Source: Monodelphis domestica (Eukaryota > Chordata > Mammalia > Didelphimorphia > Didelphidae). Taken from it: a stretch of 64,000 bases of DNA. Location of the stretch: NCBI RefSeq assembly GCF_027887165.1, contig NC_077234.1:189759319-189823318 (forward strand), in the 5' to 3' direction. Shown in pieces: positions 43,314 to 56,165 of the stretch. The position numbers were made by a program, and so were the translations under genes. The notes below the pieces were generated by a model. That model was not told the DNA's origin. It saw nothing but the letters and a program-made list of their open reading frames with translations, and ran no database searches. How positions within the stretch are numbered: the first letter of the stretch is position 1; every line of letters starts with the position of its first letter.

Positions 43314-43463
43314 GTTTTTGCCTTGGACTTAAAATTCTAACTAATTTCTAGGATCCCATGAAGAGAACACAGTGTCATGGATTTAGATATTCTAAATAAT
43401 TTCATCTAACAATCCCATATTAGATAAGAAAACTGAGGCACATGGGCAATATAAGATGACAGA

Positions 43464-43771
43464 TGTATAATTAAAAATCTGTTACGCTACAAAAGAACTA
43501 CATTTCCCGGGAGCCCACTGACTTCCTGTTATTATGTACTTCCTGTAGACAGGGGATCAATATTGAGTGGGTAGTCCTGTCCCTCTCTCTTCTTTTGGCA
43601 TGATGACATTGAGCTTGCTTGTGATGGTAAGTTAAGCATGGGGATTTTAAATAGGTTGATCAGCCATGGGCACTTTATCTTTATTTTGTGTCCTCTTCAT
43701 TCCTTGATTCTAATGATCAACAAATCTAAAATATAATATTTTATTTATTGAGACTAATTTTAATTTTTACA
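43464..43771 (+). mobile_element. Solo LTR, ERV family 1 copy b
   Basis: Same family as 9648-9947, TG...CA, about 308 bp. CAGA lies on both sides (43460-43463 and 43772-43775), a 4-bp target duplication as expected for ERV1. No internal region is attached. Confidence 0.65.
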
Positions 43772-44101
43772 CAGATCTAGAATACTTGCTGAGGGTGTAC
43801 ATAGAACATTGCATTGGTACAGAAGGAAACAGAGAGTTGAAATATGCCATCTCCATATTCAAAGGACATTGAGTCCAATTAATGGAAAAGGCACAAATGC
43901 TGATAATGATAATTTATAATATTAAGATCATGGTGTAACAGCTAGAACAAAACTTAAGAGTTCATCTTACCAACTTCCTCATTTTATAAATGAAGAAACA
44001 ATGTGGCTTGCCCAAAGTTTTAATCCTCTGACTCTTGAATTTTTCCCATTGCAGTCAGTCATTCAATATACATTTATTAAGTATCTACTATATGCTAGGT
44101 G

Positions 44102-44360
44102 GGGCAGCTAGGTGGTGCCACGGACATAGAACTCTGGTTTGGAGTCAGAAAGATCTGAGGTCAAATTTGAACTCAGACAATTAATAGTTGTGTGATCCTG
44201 GGCAAGTCACATAAGCATTATTTGCATCAGTTCTTTTGAGTAAAATGGGGGTGCTCTGTAGAAGGAAATTGGCAGACCATAGTGTCTTTGCTAAGAAAGC
44301 CTTATGGACAAAAAGTCATGGATTCGTGTAGAGTTGGACAAGACTAATGACTAAACTATA
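44102..44360 (+). mobile_element. Second-family SINE
   Basis: 'ggcagctaggtggtgccacg' to 'gtgtagagttggacaagact'. Confidence 0.7.
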
Positions 44361-44890
44361 GTAACTGTGTCAGGTACTGGACTAAGCACTGGGGAGACAA
44401 ATAAGAAAAAATAAGTCAGTCCTTGACTTCAAAGAGCTTCCAATCTAATGAAGGAAGACAATCTACAAAAGGAAACTGAAGAAGGGTCGATACAACACAG
44501 GGTACTGGGATAGGGGCATGATGGGTGGCAGAATAATGCTTGGGGTTCAAAACCAAGCATAGTATCTGGTGGAAAATGTAGAGTTTAGCTGAAAAGTGCT
44601 GAACCTCTATAAAGGAATGAGCCGTCAATGTTTCTTGCTCAGTCCACCAGCCTTCCTGGTCAGTGCACAATAGAATTGCAAAACAAAGGATCACATGAAG
44701 CTTGAGGGGGGCAGCTAATGCTAATTGTGAGAGGTTCTATGGAAGTAGTGACAATTGAATTGTTTTAAAGAAGGGGAGGAATTTCACATGTGAAAAGGGA
44801 GAGAAATAATATCCAGGCATAGGGAGGAATAAGAGCAAAGTTTCAGAGGCAAGAGGTAGAACACCCTAGGTCTGGAAGGCAGCATGTTGT
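44345..44890 (-). mobile_element. L2 fragment
   Basis: 'ggtactggactaagcactgg', 'caaagagcttccaatctaat' and 'agggaggaataagagcaaag' follow the antisense L2 order seen at 33945-34300. Confidence 0.45.
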
Positions 44891-45597
44891 TCCCTTTGCC
44901 TGGGAAATTATTTTTGTGGAGTGGGGGTATATAAAATTAAGTGGGGAAGGTATCCTGGTGCTGGCTTGAGAGTGACTGAATGAAAGGCAATGGAGTTTGA
45001 AATTTCTTCTGTGAGTGGGAGAAATTCAATGAAGACCAAGGAAAATTCATATAGTTTGCTTATGACAACAAACTCCGGTGACATAGGACACAGCTGCATG
45101 GGTAAACAGGATAATAGGAAGCTAAGCTTTAGAGTTTCTGGAATGTTGCTTTTCAGGACAGTGAACTTCAGTTTCTTCCTGCTACGTCAGCCCTGAAACA
45201 GGATGTTGACAACCTGCCCCAGGATGAGATATGCTTGTTGAACTGCCTGATTTGTATAAATAAAATAAATAAAACACCAACCTTAGCCAGGGGACAGGAA
45301 TGTCCTTAATGACCCGTCAGTTCAAATGGCTTCATTTTACAGACGAGGAAACTGAGATCAAGAAAGATTACGCGGTTGACCAAGGTCACAGGAAACTACT
45401 GCATCCTGCTAAAGTCTGTCTCACCTTCAGCCTTCATACGGTTGGTACAGTCCCTGCAAGTGGCCCACTCCAATCCTAGTTTACTCTAAGGAGTCTTCAT
45501 TCATTGCTTTACCCCTCTCTATCTCATTCCAGCTGAGATGTGTAACCTTAACCTTCTACTTCCTATTTGCAGTTCTCCTGCTGCTACTCCTAACAAC

Positions 45598-45850
45598 AAC
45601 AATAATAAATAATTAGCATTTATAGAGCACCTATTATATGTTAGATCCTATGCTATGTACTTCATAAATATTATATCATTTGATATTTATAGCAACTCAG
45701 GGAGGTAAATGCTATTATTATTTTCATTTTACAGTTGAGGAAATTGAGGCAAATGAAGGTTAAGTTGGTTTCCCAAGCTGGTGTCTGAGGCCAGATTTGA
45801 ACTTAGTTCTTGCCGACTCTAGTCCCAGTGCTGGGTCCCTTTTACCTTAT
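45598..45850 (-). mobile_element. MIR/L2-tailed SINE
   Basis: AAT-rich start, 'ttacagttgaggaaattgag', 'aggccagatttgaacttagt'. Confidence 0.5.
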
Positions 45851-45989
45851 ACTCTAATATTCTAACTGCCTAATGCTCTACTCTGCATGATAATAGTAAT
45901 AACCATTTTTTATTGTACATAATTATAATGAATGTAATAATACCTTTTAGGGCTTACAGATTGCTTTATATATGTTATCTAATTCTCTT

Positions 45990-46180
45990 CTTTTAATCAC
46001 TCTGTGAAGTAGCTACAAACATTATCTCTGTCTTTCATATGAGGAGATGGTGTCTCAGAAAATTTAAGTGACTTGCCCAGAGTCACCATTAAATGTCTGG
46101 GGAAGGATTCTGACCTGGTCTTTTTGTCTTTACATCCAAGGCTCTCTACACTGTCATGTGCTACCTCTGATGAATGACAG
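45990..46180 (-). mobile_element. MIR-like SINE
   Basis: 'agtgacttgcccagagtcac' and 'ctacactgtcatgtgctacc'. Confidence 0.5.
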
Positions 46181-46689
46181 GTGCTTGTCTGCACTAGCTT
46201 GGGTCAGTTCTCTAGCACAGAACACCTGGAAATAGTGACATCTCCATGAAAGTAACTTGGTCCTTCCTCTAGGGTCTCACTGGTCACCTTAAACCTAGAA
46301 TACAACCAAGAACATGATCTCATCTTCACGCTAGGCTAGGGAGAGGTGGGGAGTATAAGAGCTCCTGTGGGTAGGAAGGGCTTTTGAGAATTTGCCCATG
46401 TGATTTTTTCTCTTACCTAACCTTCAGACACTATATGCGAGTATTGGGATTTTCTGTACCTTTTCTTGGCCCATTAAAATCACCTGGTCACAGACCAGTC
46501 CATCCCTACTTGATCCTTCCTCTCTTGCCTTGAAACTGATCACGGCTTAGTCTTTCCTTAATTCTTAAAAGCTATGCATGATGATTTTATTATTGGTATT
46601 ATTAGTATAGTCACAAATTTAACTGAGAAAGGCGACATTGCCACATTATATTGTGTAGAAATAGACCACAAATTTAGAGCTAGAAGGGA

Positions 46690-46900
46690 CCTCTTTCCTG
46701 GCAGAGATACTGGATCGCTTTGTCATTTCTTTCTCCAGCTCATTCAACAATTAAGGAAATGAAGGCAAACAGGATTAAGTGGCTTGCCCAGGGTCCCATA
46801 GCCAGTGAGTGTCTGAAGTCAGATTTGAACTCAGAAAGAGAAGTCTACTTGACTTCAGGCCAGGTGCCACCTATCTTCCCTGTAATACAGCTAGTAAATA
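46690..46900 (-). mobile_element. Second-family SINE, antisense
   Basis: 'ttctttctccagctcattca' to 'cttcaggccaggtgccacct'. Confidence 0.6.
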
Positions 46901-47177
46901 TCTCATCCGGTTTGAACTCATTTTCTTGATTCAAAGTCTGGAACTCTCACCCGTGACACTTAGCTGCTCAGGTAGCAAAGACTGTTTCTCCTTTGGGTCA
47001 TGTGCAGGTGTTCTCTGTTTCTTATTGGTTTAAGGCATGGGGTCAAAAAACTGCTAAGTCAGAACTGAGGATCCAAGTCAATCAATCAACATTTAATAAG
47101 TGCCTTCCTTTCTATGTGCCAGGCACTGTGTGTGCTAAATGCATTGAAATGGTACGAATTAATGTAATCTCCCATTC

Positions 47178-47285
47178 CAACTCTCTCTTTCTCTGTCTCT
47201 GCCTCTCTGCCTCTCTTTCTGTCTGTCTGTCTCTGTCTCTTTTTGCCTCTGTCTGACTGTCTGTCTCTGTCTCTGTCTTTCTCTG
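47178..47285. repeat. (CTCTGT)n-like pyrimidine repeat
   Basis: CTCTGT, CTGCCT and CTGTCT units for about 108 bp. It ends about 150 bp before the orphan exon-like block. Confidence 0.9.
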
Positions 47286-47435
47286 CTTTTGAGTAAGGAA
47301 GAATAAATACTATGGATTGCTAGTAAAAACGGAGAAAGCTGTTGTGGTTGCCATATCTTCACCAGGACTACTTTGGCATCCATGTTTTTTTTTTGTGTGT
47401 GTGATTCTGTTCTGTCTACTTTTTCTTGATTTTAG

Positions 47436-47618
47436 GTCTATATTGGAGATAAGAGTGGATCAGGTTTCAATGTTATGATCTTTGAAAAGTTGAAAACTCA
47501 TCAGAAGTTTATCAACTGGAGCCCATGGCAGAATCTGCTGTTAACTGCAGCAGTCAGTCCTAATGAGGAGCCAGCCCTGAGTGATCTGAGTAATTCCAGC
47601 AATGGATCTACCTGGCAG
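47436..47618 (+). other. Orphan exon-like block, 183 bp, open, unrecognised protein
   Basis: A long pyrimidine tract ends in TTGATTTTAG, followed by 61 in-frame codons with no stop and a consensus donor CAG|GTGAGA. Only the phase-0 frame is open; the other two close within 15 codons. The encoded peptide includes VYIGDKSGSGFNVMIFEKL, INWSPWQNLLL and SNSSNGSTWQ, which reads like real protein and not translated repeat, but I do not recognise the family. No partner exon was found nearby on this strand. It could be an exon of an unseen gene, a stray duplicated exon, or chance. Confidence 0.45.
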
Positions 47619-47639
47619 GTGAGAGACTATGTCCTGCAA

Positions 47640-49429
47640 GCAAGGGAATGACTCGTCCATTGTGTAACTTTCCAGAAGTGAAGTCGATAGGGGCAATATT
47701 GATATTTACCATTTTAAATCCAAATCTACACTTTCTATGGTCTGAGGTGGCAGAATAGAGTTGGCTTCTATTTTGGGAAGTATTTGAAATTTAGGTCTTG
47801 ATATACCTTCTCTATAAATATTACCTTGAAAAAGTAATTTGATGTTAACTAGTTAATCAATATGGAGAAGAGATCATCTAGCTGATTGGTTACTTGATAT
47901 TGTGGAATTGTTAACTGGTTGATCAATACTGGAGGGCTTACAGTGGGTAGGGACTTGTGAGCTATAGAATTAGAGACAGCTCCCACAACTCCTCAGAAGC
48001 CTGAGGGACAGACTTTGGGGACCTGACCTGTCAGGACAAGTTTTGTTGGGAGAGTGAACCGAGAACCTGTATGTGCTACAACAGAAATATAGATTGCATG
48101 CCGCCATAAGGAGACCCCAAAGCCCAGAAACCATCATGCTTGGCAAACATTTGGATTCCTTGCCAAGTAGTGAGGTATTGTAGCTTTTGGCTAAGAGACA
48201 ATTCTGGTTTAGAATAGAATTCATTTGTAATAAATCCTGGAGAAGGATGGTGAAAGATTATGAGCAGCACTGCTTCATAAAATGACAACAATAAAGAAAA
48301 TTAAAATAACTTTATAGAAAGTTTGTTATGAGTGGAATTTAAATGATCTCCAGCATCCAACAAACATTAACAGGGAACTGTTAGGAAAATAAAAAACAAG
48401 GAGGAAAAATGAAATAACGTTAACATTTCGATAGCAAGATCAATTTTCCTCATAAGTGATAGCAGAATCACTGGATTTGGACTAATGGTATGAGAGGGGA
48501 CAGAGAATTACTGACTCAAATCCTTTCACTCATAAGACTCAGTCAAGACAGATCTGAGTCCTTCCCAGCATCTAGTGACAATGTCAAAACTGTGCACTCT
48601 GGGTAGATATCTGCTTGGTTTCAGTAGTGTCTCCCATGTTCTATGTTCTAGTAGTAATACTCACTAAGCTAAGAGAGGCTACACCTGCTTTCTCCATTTC
48701 ATTTCACAAACTGTTTTGCAGTTAACTCTTCCTTTTCTCTCTAAAGCTTTCAGCTGCAGTCATTTTCATGTTGCCTCAAAGAGTCTCTTTGTTTTGGATG
48801 TTCTTTAATTTATTATTATGTAACTGGAGCACAAAATGAAACAAAACTGTAACCAACTTCTTGAATACTTCTCTTAGAGGAAAACAAGAATGGCCTTCCT
48901 TAGCCTTGATAGGAAAATTCTTTATCTTGGCCATTGGATTACAGGGAGATGTAGAATAAAATTTGCTCAGCTATTGGTGTAAAAAATGTCCTCTTTCCTG
49001 ACTGCCCTTCCCTCCCTCCCCATTCTCCATACATGGGCAATGAGCCTCTCTCCCTTTCTGGCAAATGCTAGAGCTATGGGACTATTCACAGGCATGTCTT
49101 GATCTATACTATTATTGTTTTGTTCTTCAAAACTGATAATTTGATTTTACAGTGTAAAGAATATTTTTTTTTGATGGGGAGAGATATATCGGGAAATAAA
49201 AGTGATAAAACTAAAGATATACATAAAATTTAAAAATATTTTAAAGAAAAGAACAAAATTCTTTTTATAAGTTTTAAACAATAGTTCCGGTTTCTTGAAA
49301 GCTTTCAAACATTATTGTTAAACTATTTTCAGATACTTTACTGCCTTGGAGAAGAATTTTAAACAATACTATTGTGATCCTTCATTTGAAAAGGCAGGTG
49401 TCATTTCCTCAGCTATCATTAGGATAAGG
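47640..49429. other. Intergenic, unassigned
   Basis: Checked for decayed SULT exons 6-8 by eye; none seen. 47830-48290 may be an old LTR but has no clear ends. Confidence 0.35.
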
Positions 49430-49615
49430 GACTTATTTTTTTTCAAGTTTGGAAATTGTGTTTTTAAATTTTAAATATTTTTTACCAATTACATGTAATA
49501 ATAAATTTTCACATAAGTTTTCAAAAGTTATAGGATCCAAATTGTTTCCCTCCTTCCCTTCCCTCCTTTCTCCTGGAGCTGGCAAGTGCTTCGAGGATAA
49601 GATACTATAGAAAAC
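49430..49615 (-). mobile_element. L1 3' UTR fragment
   Basis: T-rich start, 'accaattacatgtaataata' and the pyrimidine-rich 'ccctccttcccttccctcct' match an older antisense L1 3' UTR. Confidence 0.55.
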
Positions 49616-50008
49616 CTGAGAAAAACAAGTTGTAATTTAGTAGTAGTTTTGGAAGCATAGCTATTGTATTAAAATAATCATGCAGGCTAGAAAGCAAGTG
49701 ATTTATATAAAGTGTTGTCCATTACCACTCCCTTCCTAGTTCCTGGTATATAATGCCTATGGTTGGGTCAGTTTCTAGAAGAGAAACAAATAAGAAAGAA
49801 ATAATAGTTACATTGGGGCTTATAAAAGATATGACCCTGAATCAAAATCCCTTTGACAAAGTTGCTCATTGATGTTGATCTCCATTCCTTATTTTCCAGA
49901 AAGTCAGAGGCCCAGGTTTACTTAGGTTCACTGAGAAGCCTCCTCTGGAGTAGAAGTGCTATCTTTTTATGGAGATTATAGAAGCTGATTTCTCTGTAAT
50001 TCACTCAC

Positions 50009-50027
50009 CTTTGTCAGGAAGATGTTT
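50009..50027 (-). pseudogene. Possible 3' remnant of SULT1C exon 5
   Basis: Plus-strand 'ttcactcacctttgtcagg' at about 50000-50018 matches the gene A exon 5 donor region ('ctcactcacccttccctgtca'). It keeps the GTGAGTGA donor and a Phe-Leu-Thr-Lys frame. The match stops where an antisense L1 begins. The rest of the exon was not found, so this is tentative; its order after exon 4 fits the dead copy. Confidence 0.35.
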
Positions 50028-51530
50028 TAAAAAAAGTTTTATTGTTATGTTTAAAAATGTTTTTTATTTTAAAAATATTTTTCCATGTTTATATGATTCA
50101 TCCCCCCCTTTTTTCTTCCCTCCCCACTCCCAGAGCTGACAAGCAATTCCACTGGGCTATACAAATGTTATCACTTGATACCTATTTCCATATTATTCAT
50201 TTTTGTAATGGAGCAATTTTTAAAAACCAAAATCCCAAATTATACACCCATATAAACAAATGATAAGTCATATGTTTTTCTTCTGTATTTCTGCTCCCAC
50301 AGTTCTTTCTCTTGATGTGGATAGTGTTCTTTCTTCTAAAGTCCCTTCAGATTGTCCTGAGTCTCTGCATTGCTACTAGTAAATAGTAAAGTCCATTACA
50401 TTGGATCTTTCCACAATGTTTCACTTTCTTGGTACAATGTTCTCTTGGTTCTGCTCATTTCACTCTATATCAGTCCATGGAGGTTCTTCCAGTTCATGTA
50501 GAAATTCTCCAGTTCATCATTTCTTATAGCTCAATAGTATCCATCACCATCATATACCACATTCTGTTCAGCCATTCCTCAATCAAAGGACACCCTCATT
50601 TTTCATTTTTTTTTGTCACCACAAAGAGCATGGCTATGAATATTTTTGTACAACCATTTTTATTATCTCTTTGGGGAGTACAAACTTAGTAGTGGTATTG
50701 CTGGATCAAAGGGAAAGGATTCTTTTAAAGCCATTTGGGGATAATTCCAAATTGCCTTCCAGAATGGTTGGATCAATTCACAACTCTACCAGCAATGCAT
50801 TAGTGTCCCAATTTTGCCACATCCCCTTCAACATTTATTATGTCACATTGGTCAATATGCTAGGTGTTAGGTGGTACCTCAGAGATGTTGTGATGCGCAT
50901 TTCTCTAATCAGGAGGGATTTAGAACACTTTTTCATGTGATTATTGATAGTTTTGATTTCTTTGCCTGAAAACTGTCTATTCATGTGCCTTGGCCATTTG
51001 TAAATTAGGGAATGGCTTGAGTTCTTGTACATTTGACTTAGTTCCTTATAAATTTGAGAAATTAGACCTTTGTCAGAGATTTTTTATAAAAATTTTTCCC
51101 TGTCTGTTGCTTCCCTTCTAATTTTGGTTGCATTTGTTTTGTTTGAACAAAAACCTTTTAATTTAATATAATTGAAATTATTCATTTTATATTTTGTAAT
51201 GTTCTTATTTTTTATTTTATCTTAAATTATTTCCCTTCCTATAGATCTGACAGGTATACTATTCTATGTTCACCCAATTCACTTATAATTTCCTTCCTTA
51301 TATTTAAGTCATTTCCCCATTTTGGATTTATCTTGGTATAGTGTGTGAGATATTGATCTAAACCTAATTTTTCCCATACTGTTTTTCAATTTTACTGATA
51401 GTTTTTGTTAGATAGTGGGTTCTTGTCCCCAAAGCTTGGATCTTTGGGTTTATCAAACATTAGCTTGCTGAGGTCATTTACCCCAACTCCATTCCATTGA
51501 TCTACCCTTCTATCTCTCAAACACATTCTT
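50028..51530 (-). mobile_element. Truncated L1
   Basis: Antisense L1 with 3' UTR at the left and ORF2 C-terminal region to the right; 51032-50838 encodes INNHMKKCSKSLLIREMRI and RYHLTP, classic ORF2 wording. The frame is broken. It abuts the possible SULT exon 5 remnant. Confidence 0.8.
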
Positions 51531-52170
51531 AGACCATGAATTATTTATTCATTCCTCAGTTGATGGGCATCTTCTTAGTTTTCAGCTTTTTACCACCACA
51601 AAAGGAGCTATTATGAATATTTTTGTATGGAGAGGCCCTTTTCCTCTTTTTTGGATCTCTTTTATGTAGAGATCTAGAAATAGTATAGGGGGATCAAATG
51701 TTATGCACTATTTAGTAAATTTTGGTGTATATTTCCAAATTATTTTTGAGAATGGTTGTACTTATTCCCAGATCCACCTGAAGTATATCAATGTATCCCG
51801 TTGTCCCAGCACTTCCAAAATTTATAATTTTTTTTTGCAATTTTTGCCACTCTAATGGGTGTGCAATAGAAATTTGGTTTAATTTGAACTTCTCTAATTA
51901 GTAGTGATTTGGAGTATTTTAAAAACATGGCTATGTATAAGTACCTGTTCATATCCTTAAACCATTATTGATTAGGAAATGAGTATTTTCATTATAAATT
52001 TGAATGAATTCCTTATACATCTTGGAAATTGAGACCTGTATTAGAGAAACTTATTGCATATATCCCCCTTCATTGTTTCTTTTTAATTTTATTAATTTTA
52101 TGTTTGAAATAATTTTAATTTTACACAATCAAAATTATAAATTTTATCTTCTATGATTCTTTCTATTCTT
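51531..52170 (-). mobile_element. Older L1 fragment
   Basis: 'tcagttgatgggcatcttct', 'ggatcaaatgttatgcacta' and 'cacaatcaaaattataaatt' repeat, in more diverged form, the antisense L1 3' region next to it. It is a separate, older copy. Confidence 0.6.
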
Positions 52171-52582
52171 TTTTGTTTATGAACTTTTATATCAGAGATG
52201 TATTAGAACCACCTTCTATTGGATCTCTGAACTGACTGTTAAATTTTCAGGGTGAACATTTATGCATTGGAAATTGGTGGGTGCTATATTAGGGCTTGCT
52301 TTATTGTTTTTGTTCATTCTCTAGTCTTAGTGTGAGAGAAAAAGTTAATAATGAAGATTAAAATAAAAAACATGTTATGTAGACATTGATCAGTATAAGT
52401 ATTAGGACAATTAGACATGTTTATGTTATATTCTCATTATTTGGAGAGTAATGACATAGAGTGAAAACACACACTGAATTAGATGGGCTAGGTGGATAGG
52501 CAGTGGATTACACCACCATGGCAATTCTATTCTTCTCATGAGGGGACCGTGGCTCAATGAACACTCTATACTAACATCTTAC

Positions 52583-52681
52583 TTTACAGTTTTGCTTCCA
52601 AATGGATGGAGATAGTAGTTATATAGGAAGAATGTGTATTCAGGGTCTATCATGAAGTTATTGCATTAATCTGCTCAGGTC
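52583..52681 (-). pseudogene. Decayed SULT1C exon 4
   Basis: It aligns end to end with gene A exon 4 (98 bp) with at most one base of net length change. Shared plus-strand landmarks are 'ttac.gtttt', 'ggatggag.tag.agtt' and the 3' 'cctgaaa', which is the acceptor CAG on the minus strand; the donor GT is also kept (TAAAGTAAG). The reading frame has stops and the KTHLP codons are gone. With the exon 2 relic at 57.5 kb it forms a collinear dead SULT1C copy. Confidence 0.72.
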
Positions 52682-53509
52682 CTGAAAATTCTTCTCATTC
52701 ATTTTCTGTAAGTTTTCTTTTGTCCCACCATCACTTAGTCAATTAACAAGCATTTATTAAACACCATTATGGGTACACATAATGCACATATATAAAAATA
52801 AGCAGACTACAGTTATTTAGAATTAATATAGAAATATCCTGTTGTTGATATTTTGGAAGGAAATCAATTGGTTCCAAAACCACCTCTTATAGATATCCTT
52901 ATCACATTATTTCTCTGCTTAGTGCAAGGCATCTATTGCAAGATTTCAAGATTAAAATCAGAGACCACAAAAGAAACACGTTATTTTGAAAACATCCACT
53001 TGCTTCATAGGATTGCTTGAATAAGAGGAGTTACAGTCACAGAATTAGCTTTCTTCTATTCTGGCCAAATGTATCTATGCACGACAACTAGAATCTTGGA
53101 GAAATTATTAGTGTTTCAAAAAAGATGCTGTTATGCTTTTTTTAGCAGGGGTTTTGAGTCTGGAACCCTTGGGTCTCAGGGTTTAGTACATGTGAACATG
53201 GGTGGAAAAAATGACATATTTTTAAATTAAGTGGTACATTTCCTTTGTAATACCCTATATTTTATTTTATGTATTTAAAAGCACAATTCTCATACAGGAG
53301 ACAGGGAAAGTTTTTTCTTTTCTTTAATATTTAAGAATTAATGAGATAAACTTGGAGAAGACAGAGAGATGAGGAGAACTTTCTTGTGAGAACTGTTTTA
53401 ATCATTATGCTATGGAGAAAAGAGTTTGAGAGGTTCCCAGGGCATTCTGCAAGGACTATTTCCAATGTTAACTGAAGATATTAGAAAGGAAAAAAAAAGC
53501 CATAAAATT

Positions 53510-54585
53510 TCTTTTCTTTTTAAAAAATTTAATTAATTTTCTTTACTAATTACATGTAACAATAAATTTCTACATACATTTTCACATTACATTATCCAAA
53601 TTGTCTCCCTCTCTCCTTCCTTCCCCCCTTCCAGAAGTGTTAAGCAGTTCAATCTGAGTTATACATGCATTATCATGTAAAATATATTTCCAAATTGTTC
53701 ATTTTAGTAAGTGAATAATTTTATAAAACCAAAACTGTAAAACATAACCAAACAAACAAGTGACAAATCATAATCTTTTATCTGCATCCCTACTCCAATA
53801 GTTCTTTCTCTGAAAGTGCATAGGATTCTTTTTCATAAGTCCCCCAGAATTGTCCTGAATCATTGTAATGCTGATAGTAGCAAAGTCTATCACATTTGAT
53901 CATTCTACAATTTTGCTGTTACTGCATACAATGATTTCCTGGTTCAGCTTCTTTCATTTTGCCTCAGTTCCTGCAGATGTTTCCAGCTCTTTCTGAAATC
54001 ATTCTGTTCATTATTTCCTTACAGCACAATAGTATTTCATCACTACCCTATATCACAATTTGTTTAGCTATTCCACAATTAGTGGACATCTCTTTAGTTT
54101 CCAATTCTTTGCCATCCCCAAAAGTGCAGCTATAAATATTTTTGTATGAGCAAGTCCTTTCCCAATTTTTTAAATCTTTTTGGAAAACAGATTTAGTACT
54201 GTTATTACTGGATCAAAAGGTATGCATTGTTTTATAGTGCTTTGGTTATAAGTACAGATTGCCCTTCAAAATGGTTGGATCAGTTCACAATTCCACCAGC
54301 AATGCATTAGTGTCCCAATTTTGCCACATTCCCTCAAACATTTATCATTTTCCTTTACTGACATAATGGTCAATCTGGTGGGCATGAGGTGGTACCTCAG
54401 TGTTGTTTTGATTTGAATTTCTCTAATCAAGAAGGATTTAGAACATTTTTAATATAATTATTGATTACATTGATTTCTTCATCTGAAAATAGCTTATTCA
54501 TATACTTTGACCATTTGTCAATTGGGGAATGACCTGTATTCTAATAAACTTGACTTAGTTCTTATATATTTGAGAAAAGAGCCCC
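53510..54585 (-). mobile_element. Truncated L1
   Basis: Antisense L1 3' UTR and ORF2 end ('tactggatcaaaaggtatgc', 'aaatggttggatcagttcac', 'caattggggaatgacctgta'). The third L1 of this cluster. Confidence 0.7.
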
Positions 54586-54754
54586 ATAAAATTTCTGGAG
54601 AAATATATAGTGGATTCCTTAAAATTAATTTGTTTGTTATATTTAAACTCCCTCTCCTTTCCTCTCCTCATTATAGAAGATATCATTTGAAAAAAGATAT
54701 ATATTTATGCATAAATGCACACATGTATACATAAATATATATTTATAACTATGT

Positions 54755-55830
54755 CATTTCTATTTATCATTTTTTCCTCTGGAGGTGGACATATACAAGT
54801 CATTTTTGTAAACAATATTTCCATTCCTGTATACAATGTTCTCTTGGTTCTGCTCATTTCTCTTCATAATCTCATGTAGATCTTCTCATGTTTTTTTTCA
54901 AAATGATCCTGTTCATAATTTCTTATGGCACAATAGTATTCCATCAGAATCATATGCACAACTTGTTTAGCCACTCCCCAATTGAAAGAGAGTGGCTATA
55001 AATATTTTAGAACACAGTTTTTTTTTTACTTTTTCATTGATTAACTTAGGAAAATAAATCAAATAGCGATATTGTTGGGTCAAAAGCTATACAGAGTTTT
55101 ATAACTTTCTGAGCATAATTCCTGATTGCTCTCCAAAATGTCTGGATCAGTTCATAGTTCCATGAACAATGTATTAGTGTCCCTATTTTTCCATATTCCT
55201 GCCAACATTTGACATTTTGCCCTTTTATTATTTTATTTTTTTAAATCCTTACCTTCTGTCTTAGAATCAATACTGTGTATAAGGACTAGGCAATGGGGGT
55301 CAAGGGACTTGCCCAGGGTCACACAGCTAGGAAATGTCTGAGGTCAGATTTGTGTGTAGAACCTCCTATCTCTAGGCCTGACTCTCAATCCACTGAGCTA
55401 TCTGGCTGTGCCCTCTTTTATTATTTTAGTCAATCTGATATATGTGAGATGATATCTCAGATTTCTTTTATTTACATTTCTCTACTCAATAATTATTTAG
55501 AGCATTTTTCATATAGTTATATATGCCATCCCCAAACTGTTCCTATCTTTTGACCATTTGTCAACTTGGAATGGCTCATGTTCTTATATATTTGACAAAG
55601 TTCTCTATATATTTTAGATATGAGACCTCTAATTGATAAGCTGTCTATAAAATATCTTTTCCCAATTTACTAAATTCCTTCTACATTTTGTTATATTAGT
55701 TTTATTTGCACAAAACCTTTTCTATTTAATGTATTAAAATTATTCATTTTATACCTCAAAATGTTCCTCCTATTTATTCACAAATTCTTGTCATTCTTAA
55801 ATTTAATAGGTAATATGTTCTCTTTTTAAA
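54755..55830 (-). mobile_element. Older L1 split by a SINE
   Basis: Antisense L1 pieces 54755-55221 and 55429-55830 are continuous once the SINE at 55236-55414 is set aside. Landmarks are 'gttgggtcaaaagctataca' on the left and 'ttatttagagcatttttcat' on the right. Confidence 0.65.
55236..55414 (-). mobile_element. tRNA-type SINE inside an L1, with target duplication
   Basis: CTTTTATTATTTTA at 55222-55235 and 55415-55428 flank it. Confidence 0.85.
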
Positions 55831-55929
55831 ATTGTTTTATATTCTTGAGAGACTTTTTAATCAATATCTGAAAGAAAGGGATGCTGAAATTGAATAGTGC
55901 AAAGTGAAGTCCTTTGATGTTACATTGAG

Positions 55930-56165
55930 AGGCAGTTACATGGCATCATCAATAATGTGCTGGACTTGAAGTCAAATGCTCTTTTAGATACTTTGCTGTG
56001 TCACCCTGGGCAAGTCACTTAATTTTCCTTAAACTCACTTTTCTCTTCTTTGACTCACCTTTCTCCTATGTAAAATAGGGATAATAATAACATCTCCATC
56101 ACAGGGTTGTTGTGAAGATCAAATGAGATGATACACTTTGTAAACCTTAAACATTGAATGAGAAA
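55930..56165 (+). mobile_element. SINE, sense
   Basis: 'gtcaccctgggcaagtcact' and 'acagggttgttgtgaagatc'. Confidence 0.55.

Noticed and set aside
47159-47383. Minus-strand frame rich in Arg, Glu and Gln, like an RS or coiled-coil protein
   Set aside because: It is the translation of the CTCTGT-type repeat.
47830-48290. Possible LTR with an AATAAA near its right end
   Set aside because: No TG...CA ends, no flanking duplication and no second copy in the window.
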